The position numbers were made by a program, and so were the translations under genes. Below the pieces are notes generated by a model. The model was not told where the DNA came from. It saw only the letters and a program-made list of their open reading frames with translations, and searched no databases. A DNA stretch of 23,295 nucleotides from the NCBI GenBank assembly GCA_947631315.1, contig CANRLA010000014.1, positions 1 to 23,295 of the forward strand, in the 5' to 3' direction. Positions 8,359-15,007 of the stretch are shown one piece after another. The first letter of the stretch is position 1. Every line of letters starts with the position of its first letter. The DNA is from an uncultured Clostridia bacterium (lineage in GTDB: Bacteria > Bacillota > Clostridia > TANB77 > CAG-508).

Positions 8359-8392
8359 GAAAAAATCAACCAGTTTAATGCTGATTGATTTT
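8359..8392 (-). terminator. Rho-independent terminator after tRNA-Thr
   Basis: Arms 8362-8373 and 8381-8392 pair over 12 bp with one G-U (minus strand), around a 7-base loop. On the minus strand the stem runs into TTTTTTCTTT. It begins about 40 bases past the 3' end of the tRNA. The 223 bases between the tRNA and the DUF1294 gene contain nothing else I can support. Confidence 0.75.
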
Positions 8393-8431
8393 GTATCTAC
8401 TGTTCTATAAAAGTTCGAACAGAAATGTTAT

Positions 8432-8507
8432 TGGAGCCTATGACGGGGATCAAACCCGTGACCTCAGCCTTACCAAGGCTGCACTCTATCGACTGAGCTA
8501 CATAGGC
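8432..8507 (-). tRNA. tRNA-Thr (anticodon GGT)
   Basis: A 76-base cloverleaf on the minus strand, including the encoded CCA. The acceptor arm is GCCTATG paired with CATAGGC, the D-arm contains AGCTCAGTCGATAGAGT, the anticodon stem CAGCC/GGCTG holds loop TTGGTAA with anticodon GGT (threonine ACC/ACU codons), and the T-loop is GTTTGATC in a perfect stem. The terminator at 8359-8392 follows. No convincing promoter is seen upstream; a lone TATAAT at 8543-8548 lacks a good -35. The prophage lies on its 5' side. Confidence 0.97.
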
Positions 8508-8604
8508 ATAAATACTTGAAATATGCTAAATATAAGGAATTAATTATATTTTTGTTTTCTAATTTTTTTATACATATTGTCTTTATTTTCCCTATTTTTC
8601 ATCT

Positions 8605-8691
8605 AAAAAGTTGTCAAAAAGTTGTCAAAATTATATTGCTATATTAACATTATATTTATTATTTTGCAATATTATTATTAAAAAAGTTGTC
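8605..8691. repeat. Three direct copies of an 11-bp repeat (AAAAAGTTGTC)
   Basis: Identical copies lie at 8605-8615, 8616-8626 (in tandem) and 8681-8691. On the minus strand each reads GACAACTTTTT, and the first two create TTGACA -35-like boxes. They sit in the 220-base gap between the tRNA and the XRE gene, near the presumed prophage edge. They could be protein-binding sites such as repressor operators or integrase arm-type sites. The sequence alone does not decide. Confidence 0.6.
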
Positions 8692-8727
8692 ATACTATAT
8701 CAACTACTTCTCTCATTATATTATTTT

Positions 8728-8964
8728 TTAATAATCTTTTTCTTTTGATAATTCATCAGTACTAATTAAGTTATTTTCTTTATCTTTAAATAATATTTCA
8801 TAACCACATATTTTTGAAATTTTTAATATTATATCAAAATCAGGTTGGCTATTTTCTCTTTCATAACTTGATATAGTTGTATCAGCTAAATTTAGTCTTT
8901 TTCCTAATTCTTTTTGTGATAACCCAGCTGTTAATCTCATATTTTTTAATATCATTCCTATCAT
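8728..8964 (-). CDS. Small XRE-family (Cro/C1-type) transcriptional regulator
   Basis: A 78-aa protein that is essentially a single lambda-repressor-like helix-turn-helix: LKNMRLTAGLSQKELGKRLN, then LADTTISSYERENSQPDFD as recognition helix and following turn, then a short acidic tail. There is no peptidase or dimerisation domain. GAGGG lies 7 bases before the ATG at 8964. It is divergent from the 87-aa gene at 9092, and the palindrome at 9024-9036 lies between them, so auto-repression and control of that neighbour is the natural reading. It may be a prophage immunity regulator or a chromosomal gene at the prophage edge. Confidence 0.88.
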   Translation of the reverse strand: MIGMILKNMRLTAGLSQKELGKRLNLADTTISSYERENSQPDFDIILKISKICGYEILFKDKENNLISTDELSKEKDY

Positions 8965-9023
8965 AATATAACCCTCTTTTTAAGGATTATTATTTCAAAA
9001 TAATTAATTTTATTCATAGAATT

Positions 9024-9036
9024 GCAAGAAACTTGC
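9024..9036. promoter_or_regulatory. Palindromic operator candidate GCAAGAAACTTGC
   Basis: Perfect 5-bp arms (GCAAG 9024-9028, CTTGC 9032-9036) around AAA. The right arm overlaps the -35 box (9033-9038) of the plus-strand promoter and sits between the divergent XRE and 87-aa genes. The geometry is that of a repressor site that blocks the plus-strand promoter. The form resembles known XRE-type operators, but which protein binds is inference. Confidence 0.6.
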
Positions 9037-9061
9037 GATTATTTTTTTATTACGATATACT
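9033..9061 (+). promoter_or_regulatory. Sigma-A promoter of the 87-aa gene
   Basis: TTGCGA (9033-9038) and TATACT (9056-9061) are 17 bases apart, and the start codon at 9092 is about 30 bases downstream. The operator-like palindrome overlaps the -35, so the promoter is probably repressible. Confidence 0.7.
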
Positions 9062-9091
9062 CTTATAAAATTTATGAGGAGTATTTTGATT

Positions 9092-9355
9092 ATGAAAAAT
9101 GATAAAGTATTTAATGAATTGTTTGATGATTTTATTCTTGAAAGATTAGATAAAATCCTAGTAACTAAGAATCTAAAATCTAAAAAGAAAGAAAATTATG
9201 ATATTTTATGTGAAAACTTTATAAAAACTCTTAATGAAGAGCAAAAAAGCAGTTTTGAACAAATCATAAATTACTTAAATTCTTTAAGTTCTGATGACCT
9301 CATTATTGGATATAAAACAGCAATTAAAGATTTTTATAGGATGACTATTAAATAG
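9092..9355 (+). CDS. Small 87-aa helical protein, divergent partner of the XRE regulator
   Basis: Not confidently recognised. The sequence is all-helical and charged. Its later part (ENFIKTLNEEQKSSFEQIIN then SSDDLIIGYKTAIKDFYRM) recalls small Firmicutes prophage proteins of the DUF6809 kind, in which a mid-length acidic helix is followed by a GY/GF.xG or A motif; I hold that loosely. There is no signal or membrane segment. I start it at 9092 because GAGGAG lies 10 bases upstream; the earlier ATG (9074) is part of that ribosome binding site. It has its own promoter and a strong terminator, and is the only plus-strand gene in the prophage half. Confidence 0.8.
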   Translation: MKNDKVFNELFDDFILERLDKILVTKNLKSKKKENYDILCENFIKTLNEEQKSSFEQIINYLNSLSSDDLIIGYKTAIKDFYRMTIK

Positions 9356-9374
9356 TCACCCTAATTATTTTTTT
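9338..9374 (+). terminator. Rho-independent terminator of the 87-aa gene
   Basis: The stem 9338-9348 / 9352-9362 has seven inner perfect pairs (TGACTAT/ATAGTCA), one mismatch and three outer pairs (AGG/CCT) around a TAA loop, followed by AATTA and T7 (9368-9374). It overlaps the stop codon of the 87-aa gene. On the minus strand no T-run follows, so it does not obviously end the phage late transcript. Confidence 0.8.
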
Positions 9375-10008
9375 AGATAACATCAACATGTACTGCTCCA
9401 GTCATATTAGCATTATTTGTATATGTATATCTTAATTTTCCACTATTTACAAGACTAGTTGTATAATTCAATAAATCTTTTGTAGAAATTCCTTGCACAT
9501 AAATATCTGATGCCTTTCCTAAAACATGACGAGAACCTTGTACTCCCCCAACTTTTGCATTATGATTAGCACATCTACAACCACTTGTTATTACTAAAGG
9601 TTTATTATAATGTTCTCTTATTTCATCTAGTATCTTTACAAGATTTAGATCTATGTTGTTAAGTCCACATCCACACTTACAACTAAATTCACTTTTCTTG
9701 AAATGTTTTACATTATCCCAAGAATAGCTTTCTCCTTTTTTATCATATTCTGCCTTTTTAGCAATAGTTTCATTTCCTGCTACTCCATCAGCTGTTGCAC
9801 CTATTTTTCTCTGTATTTCCATTATTTCATTCCTTATGCAGTCTATCATCTTTTGGTCTGCTATTTCACTATCTCCTAATCCCCTTGATATTCTATATTG
9901 TCTTATAGAATTTTTAGTTTTTGCTCCTTTTATTCCGTCAATTCCACCTGTATCATAACCTAAAAATGTTAAGTTCATTTGAAGTCTTTTCATTGTCATT
10001 ACCAACAT
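9373..10008 (-). CDS. Phage endolysin: peptidoglycan-binding plus M15-type peptidase
   Basis: Expected to cleave peptidoglycan peptides at the end of the lytic cycle, reaching the wall through the holin. The first half (to about residue 90) is a PG_binding_1-like helical domain (RLQMNLTFLGYDTGGIDGIKG, then MEIQRKIGATADGVAG). The second half begins at HFKKSEFSCKCGCG and is a Peptidase_M15_3-type zinc domain: zinc ligands in SRHVLGKASD (H161, D168) and HVDV (H207), numbered from the start used here. No signal peptide. The ATG at 10008 is preferred because AAGGAG lies at good spacing; 10014 is possible but too close. It is the last gene of the late operon, directly after the holin. Confidence 0.9.
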   Translation of the reverse strand: MLVMTMKRLQMNLTFLGYDTGGIDGIKGAKTKNSIRQYRISRGLGDSEIADQKMIDCIRNEIMEIQRKIGATADGVAGNETIAKKAEYDKKGESYSWDNVKHFKKSEFSCKCGCGLNNIDLNLVKILDEIREHYNKPLVITSGCRCANHNAKVGGVQGSRHVLGKASDIYVQGISTKDLLNYTTSLVNSGKLRYTYTNNANMTGAVHVDVI

Positions 10009-10059
10009 AATCATTTCTCCTTTTTATTTATTGGGTGGAAATGTAATATATTTTTAATA

Positions 10060-10266
10060 TTATTCATTATTTTGTTCTTCAATATTATTATCTTTTTTCT
10101 TTGTAAAATAATATGTATATACTGCTGTTGATATATTCGTAAATAAAACAAATACTAGTTGAAACATCTCTTCTGATTTAAATGCAGCAATAAACACTAA
10201 TGCAACAATTGTTAAAGTACATACTACTGTAACAAAGCTTTTCAAATCACTCCATGCTTGTTTCAT
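10060..10266 (-). CDS. Phage holin-like small membrane protein
   Basis: A 68-aa protein with two hydrophobic segments (FVTVVCTLTIVALVFIAAF, and about MFQLVFVLFTNISTAVYTYYF) joined by a short loop, then a charged Lys/Asp/Glu/Asn tail. Small size, two membrane helices, charged C terminus and position just before the endolysin are the standard marks of a holin, which forms timed lesions in the cytoplasmic membrane. GAAGGAGG lies at good spacing before the ATG. The exact holin family is not identified. Confidence 0.8.
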   Translation of the reverse strand: MKQAWSDLKSFVTVVCTLTIVALVFIAAFKSEEMFQLVFVLFTNISTAVYTYYFTKKKDNNIEEQNNE

Positions 10267-10282
10267 AATACTTGTCCTCCTT

Positions 10283-10612
10283 CTATTTTAATTCTTTATA
10301 TTTATCTTTTATGTATTGTATTTCACTATCTACATAATGATTTTTTACTTTTAATTTTTCTGCTAAATACTCATATCTTCCAAAAATATCAAAAATAGCT
10401 TGAAATTCTTCTCTTATTTTTTTTATTCCATTATGCAAGTCTCCTGCAAAATCCACAATCATGTATCTATATTGTCTACGATTGTCATGATATAAACCTT
10501 TTAATTTCTTGTCTAGCATTTTATTTAATATACCAGCAAATATGCCTAATAATGTTGACATTGATATTATTAACGTTATTATCACTTGAATATTACTTAA
10601 ATCTTCTATCAT
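10283..10612 (-). CDS. Membrane-anchored helical phage protein next to the holin
   Basis: A 109-aa protein with one N-terminal membrane helix (VIITLIISMSTLLGIFAGIL) followed by a basic, then mixed-charge helical region with coiled-coil character. It lies 16 bases upstream of the holin and may belong to the lysis module, for example as a second holin or accessory component. A topology with the helical body on either side of the membrane is possible. I do not recognise a family. AAAGGA precedes the ATG at good spacing. Confidence 0.75.
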   Translation of the reverse strand: MIEDLSNIQVIITLIISMSTLLGIFAGILNKMLDKKLKGLYHDNRRQYRYMIVDFAGDLHNGIKKIREEFQAIFDIFGRYEYLAEKLKVKNHYVDSEIQYIKDKYKELK

Positions 10613-10625
10613 TTCTTATCCTTTC

Positions 10626-10823
10626 TTAAATTTCTTCTCCAGTATAAGTACCTTCTATGCCATTTATTATTACTCCTGATTTTATATTTTCAGGAATAAG
10701 ATTTTCTAAATCTATCATACCTTCTACCCCTAAACAAGTAACTCCTTTCTTTAAATTTTCAGGTTTTAAATTTTCTATTTTATCTTCTAATATAATATTT
10801 AATTGTGCTTCTAATTCTGTCAT
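10626..10823 (-). CDS. 65-aa truncated copy of the tail-fibre N-terminal module
   Basis: It begins MTELEAQLNIILEDKIENLK and continues ENLKKGVTCLGVEG, nearly the same as the N terminus of the adjacent 494-aa protein (MTELQNNLNKILEEKTEKLI, ENLKKGVTCLGVEG). It then has a second, degenerate copy of the same unit (ENIKSGVIINGIEGTY) and stops. So it is two copies of the 'PENxKxGVxxxGxxG' unit without the lectin-like domains. The start lies 3 bases after the preceding stop and its ribosome binding site is inside that gene's last codons. It could be a small structural subunit or the remnant of a deleted third fibre gene. Confidence 0.75.
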   Translation of the reverse strand: MTELEAQLNIILEDKIENLKPENLKKGVTCLGVEGMIDLENLIPENIKSGVIINGIEGTYTGEEI

Positions 10824-10826
10824 ATT

Positions 10827-12311
10827 TTATACCTCCTTATTTATTGGTCCTATTTCAGGACCTGCTATAAAATTAGTATCTGTTTTACTTGAATAAAAAT
10901 TATGTGATATTTTATCATACATTCCTATATATCCATAGCTACTTTTTGCAGGTATTAAATCTAGCACTGTTTCGTCTGTTTGTTTATTTATAATTCTAAA
11001 ATAATAAAGTTTTCCATAATATAATTCAGGATCAGAATATTCCTTAAATATAGTAATATTTCTATTATTAGAATTTGTAACAACATCTAATTTATTTCCA
11101 AATTTTTCTCCATTAATACTTACTTTATTATCTTCATCATTATATATAATTGTACATAAGTCTAAAATAGTACTATTTATCGAAGTTACCTCATGGTCCA
11201 TGTAATTGTTACCTTCTGATCCATAATACCATCTTTGATTGAACCAACACATATGATAACTATCATAGTGAAATCCAAATATACGTTGATTACTCGTTAT
11301 ATCTCCCTGTAATTTTAATTCTGTTTTACAATAATCTACATTTTTTATACCTGTGTCAATATAAGCTCCATTAGGATTTGATATATATTCTAATTCAGTA
11401 TAACTAGGTTCAACATATCCTGTCCAATTATCATATCCAAATTCTACTTCACCTGATGTAGACAATAATTTTTCCGAAATTTTATCATAAAATGTACCTG
11501 ATTTATTTGGTACAGCATCAAATATTATTTCTTCGCTTTCATCATATACAATAAATTCAAATATTTTACCATTAAAACCTTTTCCCCAATTAAAATTTGC
11601 TTTATTTAACCATATTGGTACATTATTTTGATAAATATCGAGTGTCTGAATTTGGTTTCCATCTAACTGAACACCTAAATTATTACCCATAATTAAAATA
11701 TGTTGTCCTGGTTTATATGATTGAGATGTCACAATCCACGTTCTATTATCTGCTATTTGATATGAATTATTTATTCCAAATAATATACCTCTACCATTTG
11801 AACCTCCATAAGAACCAAATAATGTAATATCATTTCCTTTTTGTGCCATACTATCATCAAAATGTATCTCATATTTATACTTATTATTTGGTGTAATTTC
11901 TAAATTTGTATACGTATTTTCATCATTATATTTTATATATGGCCTTAACTCAGTTCCTGGAAATATTTTTTTAGCAGTATTTAAGAAATTTTTATAACTT
12001 TCTAACTTTTCAATATCTATACTTTCAACCATAATTTCTGAAGCATAACCTTTTGGAATAGATTGTTCTTCTTCACTAGGTATATAATTTAATGATCCAT
12101 TATTTGACATTATACCCGTTATTTTTTCATCTTTAACATAAGCAGTTTTCCCTTCTAATATATCTACTTCTGTTGCATCTGCATCGTTTGTATTAGAAAC
12201 TAATACACCCTCTACTCCTAAACAGGTAACACCTTTCTTCAAATTTTCAGGGATAAGTTTTTCAGTTTTTTCTTCTAAAATTTTATTCAAATTATTTTGC
12301 AATTCTGTCAT
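10827..12311 (-). CDS. Phage tail fibre/receptor-binding-like protein with two lectin-like modules
   Basis: 494 aa. Order: coiled N terminus plus ENLKKGVTCLGVEG unit (1-35), a 'DATEVDILEGKTAYVKDEKITGIM' type unit with IPSEEEQ (about 43-85), a diverged LamG/concanavalin-like domain (about 115-300), and a second such domain starting LEYISNPNGAYIDTG and ending in NFIAGPE (about 305-490). Such modules are common in surface-exposed phage fibres and adhesins of Firmicutes; binding to a host wall sugar or teichoic acid is inference. The last codons (KEV, stop) form the ribosome binding site of the next gene. The start at 12311 lies 3 bases past the previous stop, so translation is probably coupled. 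Confidence 0.8.
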   Translation of the reverse strand: MTELQNNLNKILEEKTEKLIPENLKKGVTCLGVEGVLVSNTNDADATEVDILEGKTAYVKDEKITGIMSNNGSLNYIPSEEEQSIPKGYASEIMVESIDIEKLESYKNFLNTAKKIFPGTELRPYIKYNDENTYTNLEITPNNKYKYEIHFDDSMAQKGNDITLFGSYGGSNGRGILFGINNSYQIADNRTWIVTSQSYKPGQHILIMGNNLGVQLDGNQIQTLDIYQNNVPIWLNKANFNWGKGFNGKIFEFIVYDESEEIIFDAVPNKSGTFYDKISEKLLSTSGEVEFGYDNWTGYVEPSYTELEYISNPNGAYIDTGIKNVDYCKTELKLQGDITSNQRIFGFHYDSYHMCWFNQRWYYGSEGNNYMDHEVTSINSTILDLCTIIYNDEDNKVSINGEKFGNKLDVVTNSNNRNITIFKEYSDPELYYGKLYYFRIINKQTDETVLDLIPAKSSYGYIGMYDKISHNFYSSKTDTNFIAGPEIGPINKEV

Positions 12312-12314
12312 AAC

Positions 12315-14282
12315 TTACACCTCCTTTACTTCAGGTCCAGCTATAAATTCACTATCAGTCATACTAGTAAAAAATTCTTTTGATACTTTATCATATAAAC
12401 CTACTTTTCCTGTTAGTACATTTTTCATTGGTGTAAAATCTCTAACTAATATAGAATCTTTCCAAATTTTAGTTGAATATAATTTAGCATTAGCATTACT
12501 ACTTGAGCAACGTAATATCACTAATGATGTATTCATATTACCAACAGAAACATTATAATTACGCATTAAATCATTATCTATATATGTATTAAATTTACCA
12601 TTAACAAATTCATCTGTAAATTTAATACGTTTATTTGCACTAATACTCAACTTTGAAGGTTTAATACGATTATATCTACTATATTCGCCAGTAGTCGCTA
12701 TCCATGCTTCATATTCAGTAGTACCTGAACTTAATCCCCATACCCCATTATAATCATATCCTACTTTTGTTGGTTCGTAATCTAGTTCAATTTTAAATTC
12801 ATTATTATTAATTATTAAATTAGTATCAATATAAGCATCAGCTCTATCTTCAATATATTCGATAGGTATATAAGGTGATTGTAATGTTAATATAGCATTA
12901 GTTAAAATTAAACATTTATTGTAATCTTCTAAGGTAGTAATATCGACTGCTTTTATAGTGCCTTTATTAGATGTATAAACCGACTCAATAACTTGTCTTT
13001 CGTTGTTTGGTATGATTTCTAGTGTTTCATTATTTTTTATAATACCTATTAGCTTAGAATCTTTAGCATAAGCTGTTTTTCCCTCTAATATATCATTTTC
13101 TGTTGCAGTTGCATCTGATGTATCTATAGTACCTTCTTCTACTGTACCAGTAACACCAAGTATAGTAATATCTTTACGTATATTTTCAGGAAGTAGATTA
13201 GCTAATTTATCTTCATAAATAGCTGTAAGTTGTGATATTAATTTTGGTCTTAATGGTCCAGCTATAAAACTACCAGTACCAAAATTATAAAGTATTTCAT
13301 GAGAAATTTTATCATACACTCCCACTTCACCATTATTATTATTTCTTATCGGTACTAAATCTTTTATTAATTCGTTTTGTTTCCATATTTTACAAGATTT
13401 TATTTGTAAACTACTATATTGATCATAACCTTTAAATAACCAAATTGTATAATTAGAATTAGTATATGTTTTATTGAAATTATATTTTAACGTATCATCT
13501 ACATAAAATTCACCATTAGATAATAATTTAACCTTTACAAAATTAGTTCTAGCATCACATGTTATAGATTGTCTAGTATCATTTACACATACAACAAAAT
13601 TCGTAGTACCAGCATATTCAATTTGATATTTATAATTACCTGCCGCAGGATCTAATCCAAATACTCTTTCATATTGTGTATATGTTGGATTTCTATATTC
13701 TATTTCTAAATCAATATCACCAGTAAGATTTACACCAGTATCAATATATTGAGTTCCTGTACTTTCTAAATATTCTAAAAAATCATATTTAATAATTGGA
13801 CCTTCTGATGGTCCTGCTATAAAATCGCCAGTACCAATATTATAAAATATTTTATCTGATATAGTATCATATAATCCCAATTTACCGTCATTATCTTCTA
13901 CTGGAATATAATTTCTAACTAATTCATTATCTTTATACATCTTTGCATAATATAATTTCATCTTGGCTGGTTGTTCAAAACTAAGCCAATTACGTGCAAA
14001 TATATAAATATTAGTATTATTATTCTTACGATTTATACCAGTAGCAATTCCACGAGTACTCTTTCCATCCAAGATTTCAAAAGTATAACTAAACCCTGAA
14101 CTAGTATGTAAATGACCCTCATATATACCTCCTTCAAAATCCATATTTGTACCACAAAACCAACTTCCTTCAACTGCAATTAATTCCATATCTAATTCTA
14201 TCCTACATCCTGTAATATCAAATTTAATTTCTGTATCAATATATTGGGTTCCTGTACTTTCTAAATACTCTAATTGTTTCAA
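12315..14282 (-). CDS. Phage tail fibre/receptor-binding-like protein with three lectin-like modules
   Basis: 655 aa. Two tandem modules open with the same LEYLESTGTQYIDT (near residues 4 and 170) and close with FIAGP. Then come a NIRKDITILGVTGT unit, a DATATENDILEGKTAYAKDSKL unit, and a third lectin-like module opening IEYIEDRADAYIDT and closing FIAGPEV. The modules resemble LamG/concanavalin-like sandwiches found in Firmicutes phage fibres. The start codon is TTG (14282-14280), fixed by AAAGGAGG 9 bases upstream; no ATG is near. It ends KEV, and those codons double as the ribosome binding site of the next gene. Confidence 0.8.
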   Translation of the reverse strand: MKQLEYLESTGTQYIDTEIKFDITGCRIELDMELIAVEGSWFCGTNMDFEGGIYEGHLHTSSGFSYTFEILDGKSTRGIATGINRKNNNTNIYIFARNWLSFEQPAKMKLYYAKMYKDNELVRNYIPVEDNDGKLGLYDTISDKIFYNIGTGDFIAGPSEGPIIKYDFLEYLESTGTQYIDTGVNLTGDIDLEIEYRNPTYTQYERVFGLDPAAGNYKYQIEYAGTTNFVVCVNDTRQSITCDARTNFVKVKLLSNGEFYVDDTLKYNFNKTYTNSNYTIWLFKGYDQYSSLQIKSCKIWKQNELIKDLVPIRNNNNGEVGVYDKISHEILYNFGTGSFIAGPLRPKLISQLTAIYEDKLANLLPENIRKDITILGVTGTVEEGTIDTSDATATENDILEGKTAYAKDSKLIGIIKNNETLEIIPNNERQVIESVYTSNKGTIKAVDITTLEDYNKCLILTNAILTLQSPYIPIEYIEDRADAYIDTNLIINNNEFKIELDYEPTKVGYDYNGVWGLSSGTTEYEAWIATTGEYSRYNRIKPSKLSISANKRIKFTDEFVNGKFNTYIDNDLMRNYNVSVGNMNTSLVILRCSSSNANAKLYSTKIWKDSILVRDFTPMKNVLTGKVGLYDKVSKEFFTSMTDSEFIAGPEVKEV

Positions 14283-14299
14283 CTTTATACACCTCCTTT

Positions 14300-14575
14300 C
14301 TATGATAATATAGATTCAGATATTTCAAAACATTCTTTATATTCTTGTAACTGAGTTATATCGGCTGGTAAAACTTTACCTTCTCCATTATGATAGCCTA
14401 AAGGGATAAATTGTTCTTCATCACTTGGTATAATTTCTATTGCTTCATTATTTGGCATTGTTCCTGTCAATTTTTTATTATTAGCATAAAATGTTTTTAA
14501 ATTAATAACATCATCAACTGTTGCCGTTGCATCGTTTGTATTTATTCCCCCTTTGTTTATAAAACTTATTCCCAT
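14300..14575 (-). CDS. Small tail protein made of the 'DATAT...LTGTM' module
   Basis: 91 aa that match the linker unit found inside both larger fibre proteins: NDATATVDDVINLKTFYANN, KKLTGTMPNNEAIEIIPSDE and a helical end (ITQLQEYKECFEISESIL). It thus stands alone as one module. The start codon follows the previous stop by one base, with AAAGGGGG upstream inside the previous gene, so the two are translationally coupled. Probably a small baseplate or fibre-attachment subunit; the function is not proven. Confidence 0.75.
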   Translation of the reverse strand: MGISFINKGGINTNDATATVDDVINLKTFYANNKKLTGTMPNNEAIEIIPSDEEQFIPLGYHNGEGKVLPADITQLQEYKECFEISESILS

Positions 14576-14576
14576 A

Positions 14577-14963
14577 CTAAATTTCCCCCTTTACAGTTAT
14601 TTGTATTTTTACTGCCTCTTGAGTTGCTGTTACATTTAAATTTTCTACATCATAATTAATAGGTAATTCTATGGCTATATTAGAGCCTACATTTAAATCT
14701 TCTTTTCCTGCATTTATTGTTACAGTTGCTTCTTCTGAATAATTAGCTATCATAACAGATTTAACTCTTTGATTTATAGGGATTTGTGTTTCAGTTGTTG
14801 ATACCTCTATTACATTTGATAATATAGTTGTTGAATTATCTTTAATAGGTATTCCTGAACCTCCTCCTTCCTCACTAGAATCAGACATAGAAACCAATAA
14901 TGCTCCTTTAGATGTAACTGTTACATCTTTTAACTCTTTTTGTTCTGTAAAGCCTTTTAACAT
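14577..14963 (-). CDS. Small phage structural protein, beta-rich, unknown role
   Basis: 128 aa starting MLKGFTEQKELKDVTVTSKG, with a Gly/Ser/Glu linker (SEEGGGSG) near residue 30 and a beta-rich C-terminal part (TVTINAGKEDLNVGSNIAIE). Alternating hydrophobic residues and no Cys suggest a beta-sandwich virion component. It lies between the giant virion protein and the fibre genes, so a tail or fibre-adaptor role is reasonable. I do not recognise a family. AAGGAGG lies well placed before the ATG. Confidence 0.7.
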   Translation of the reverse strand: MLKGFTEQKELKDVTVTSKGALLVSMSDSSEEGGGSGIPIKDNSTTILSNVIEVSTTETQIPINQRVKSVMIANYSEEATVTINAGKEDLNVGSNIAIELPINYDVENLNVTATQEAVKIQITVKGEI

Positions 14964-15007
14964 AAAAAAATCCTCCTTATTAAATATTTAGTGGGAAGAT
15001 ATTAATA

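Noticed and set aside
8187..8378. A 63-codon hydrophobic plus-strand frame between the DUF1294 gene and the tRNA
   Set aside because: It is antisense to the DUF1294 start and runs into the tRNA terminator arms, has no ribosome binding site, and its leucine/phenylalanine content is what AT-rich antisense DNA gives.
8432..8507. tRNA-Thr as the prophage attachment site
   Set aside because: The prophage lies on the 5' side of the tRNA, whereas tRNA-targeted integration normally uses the 3' end. No duplicated tRNA fragment or integrase is visible in the window.
8605..8691. CRISPR array
   Set aside because: Repeats are only 11 bases, two are directly adjacent, and spacing is irregular; no cas gene is present.
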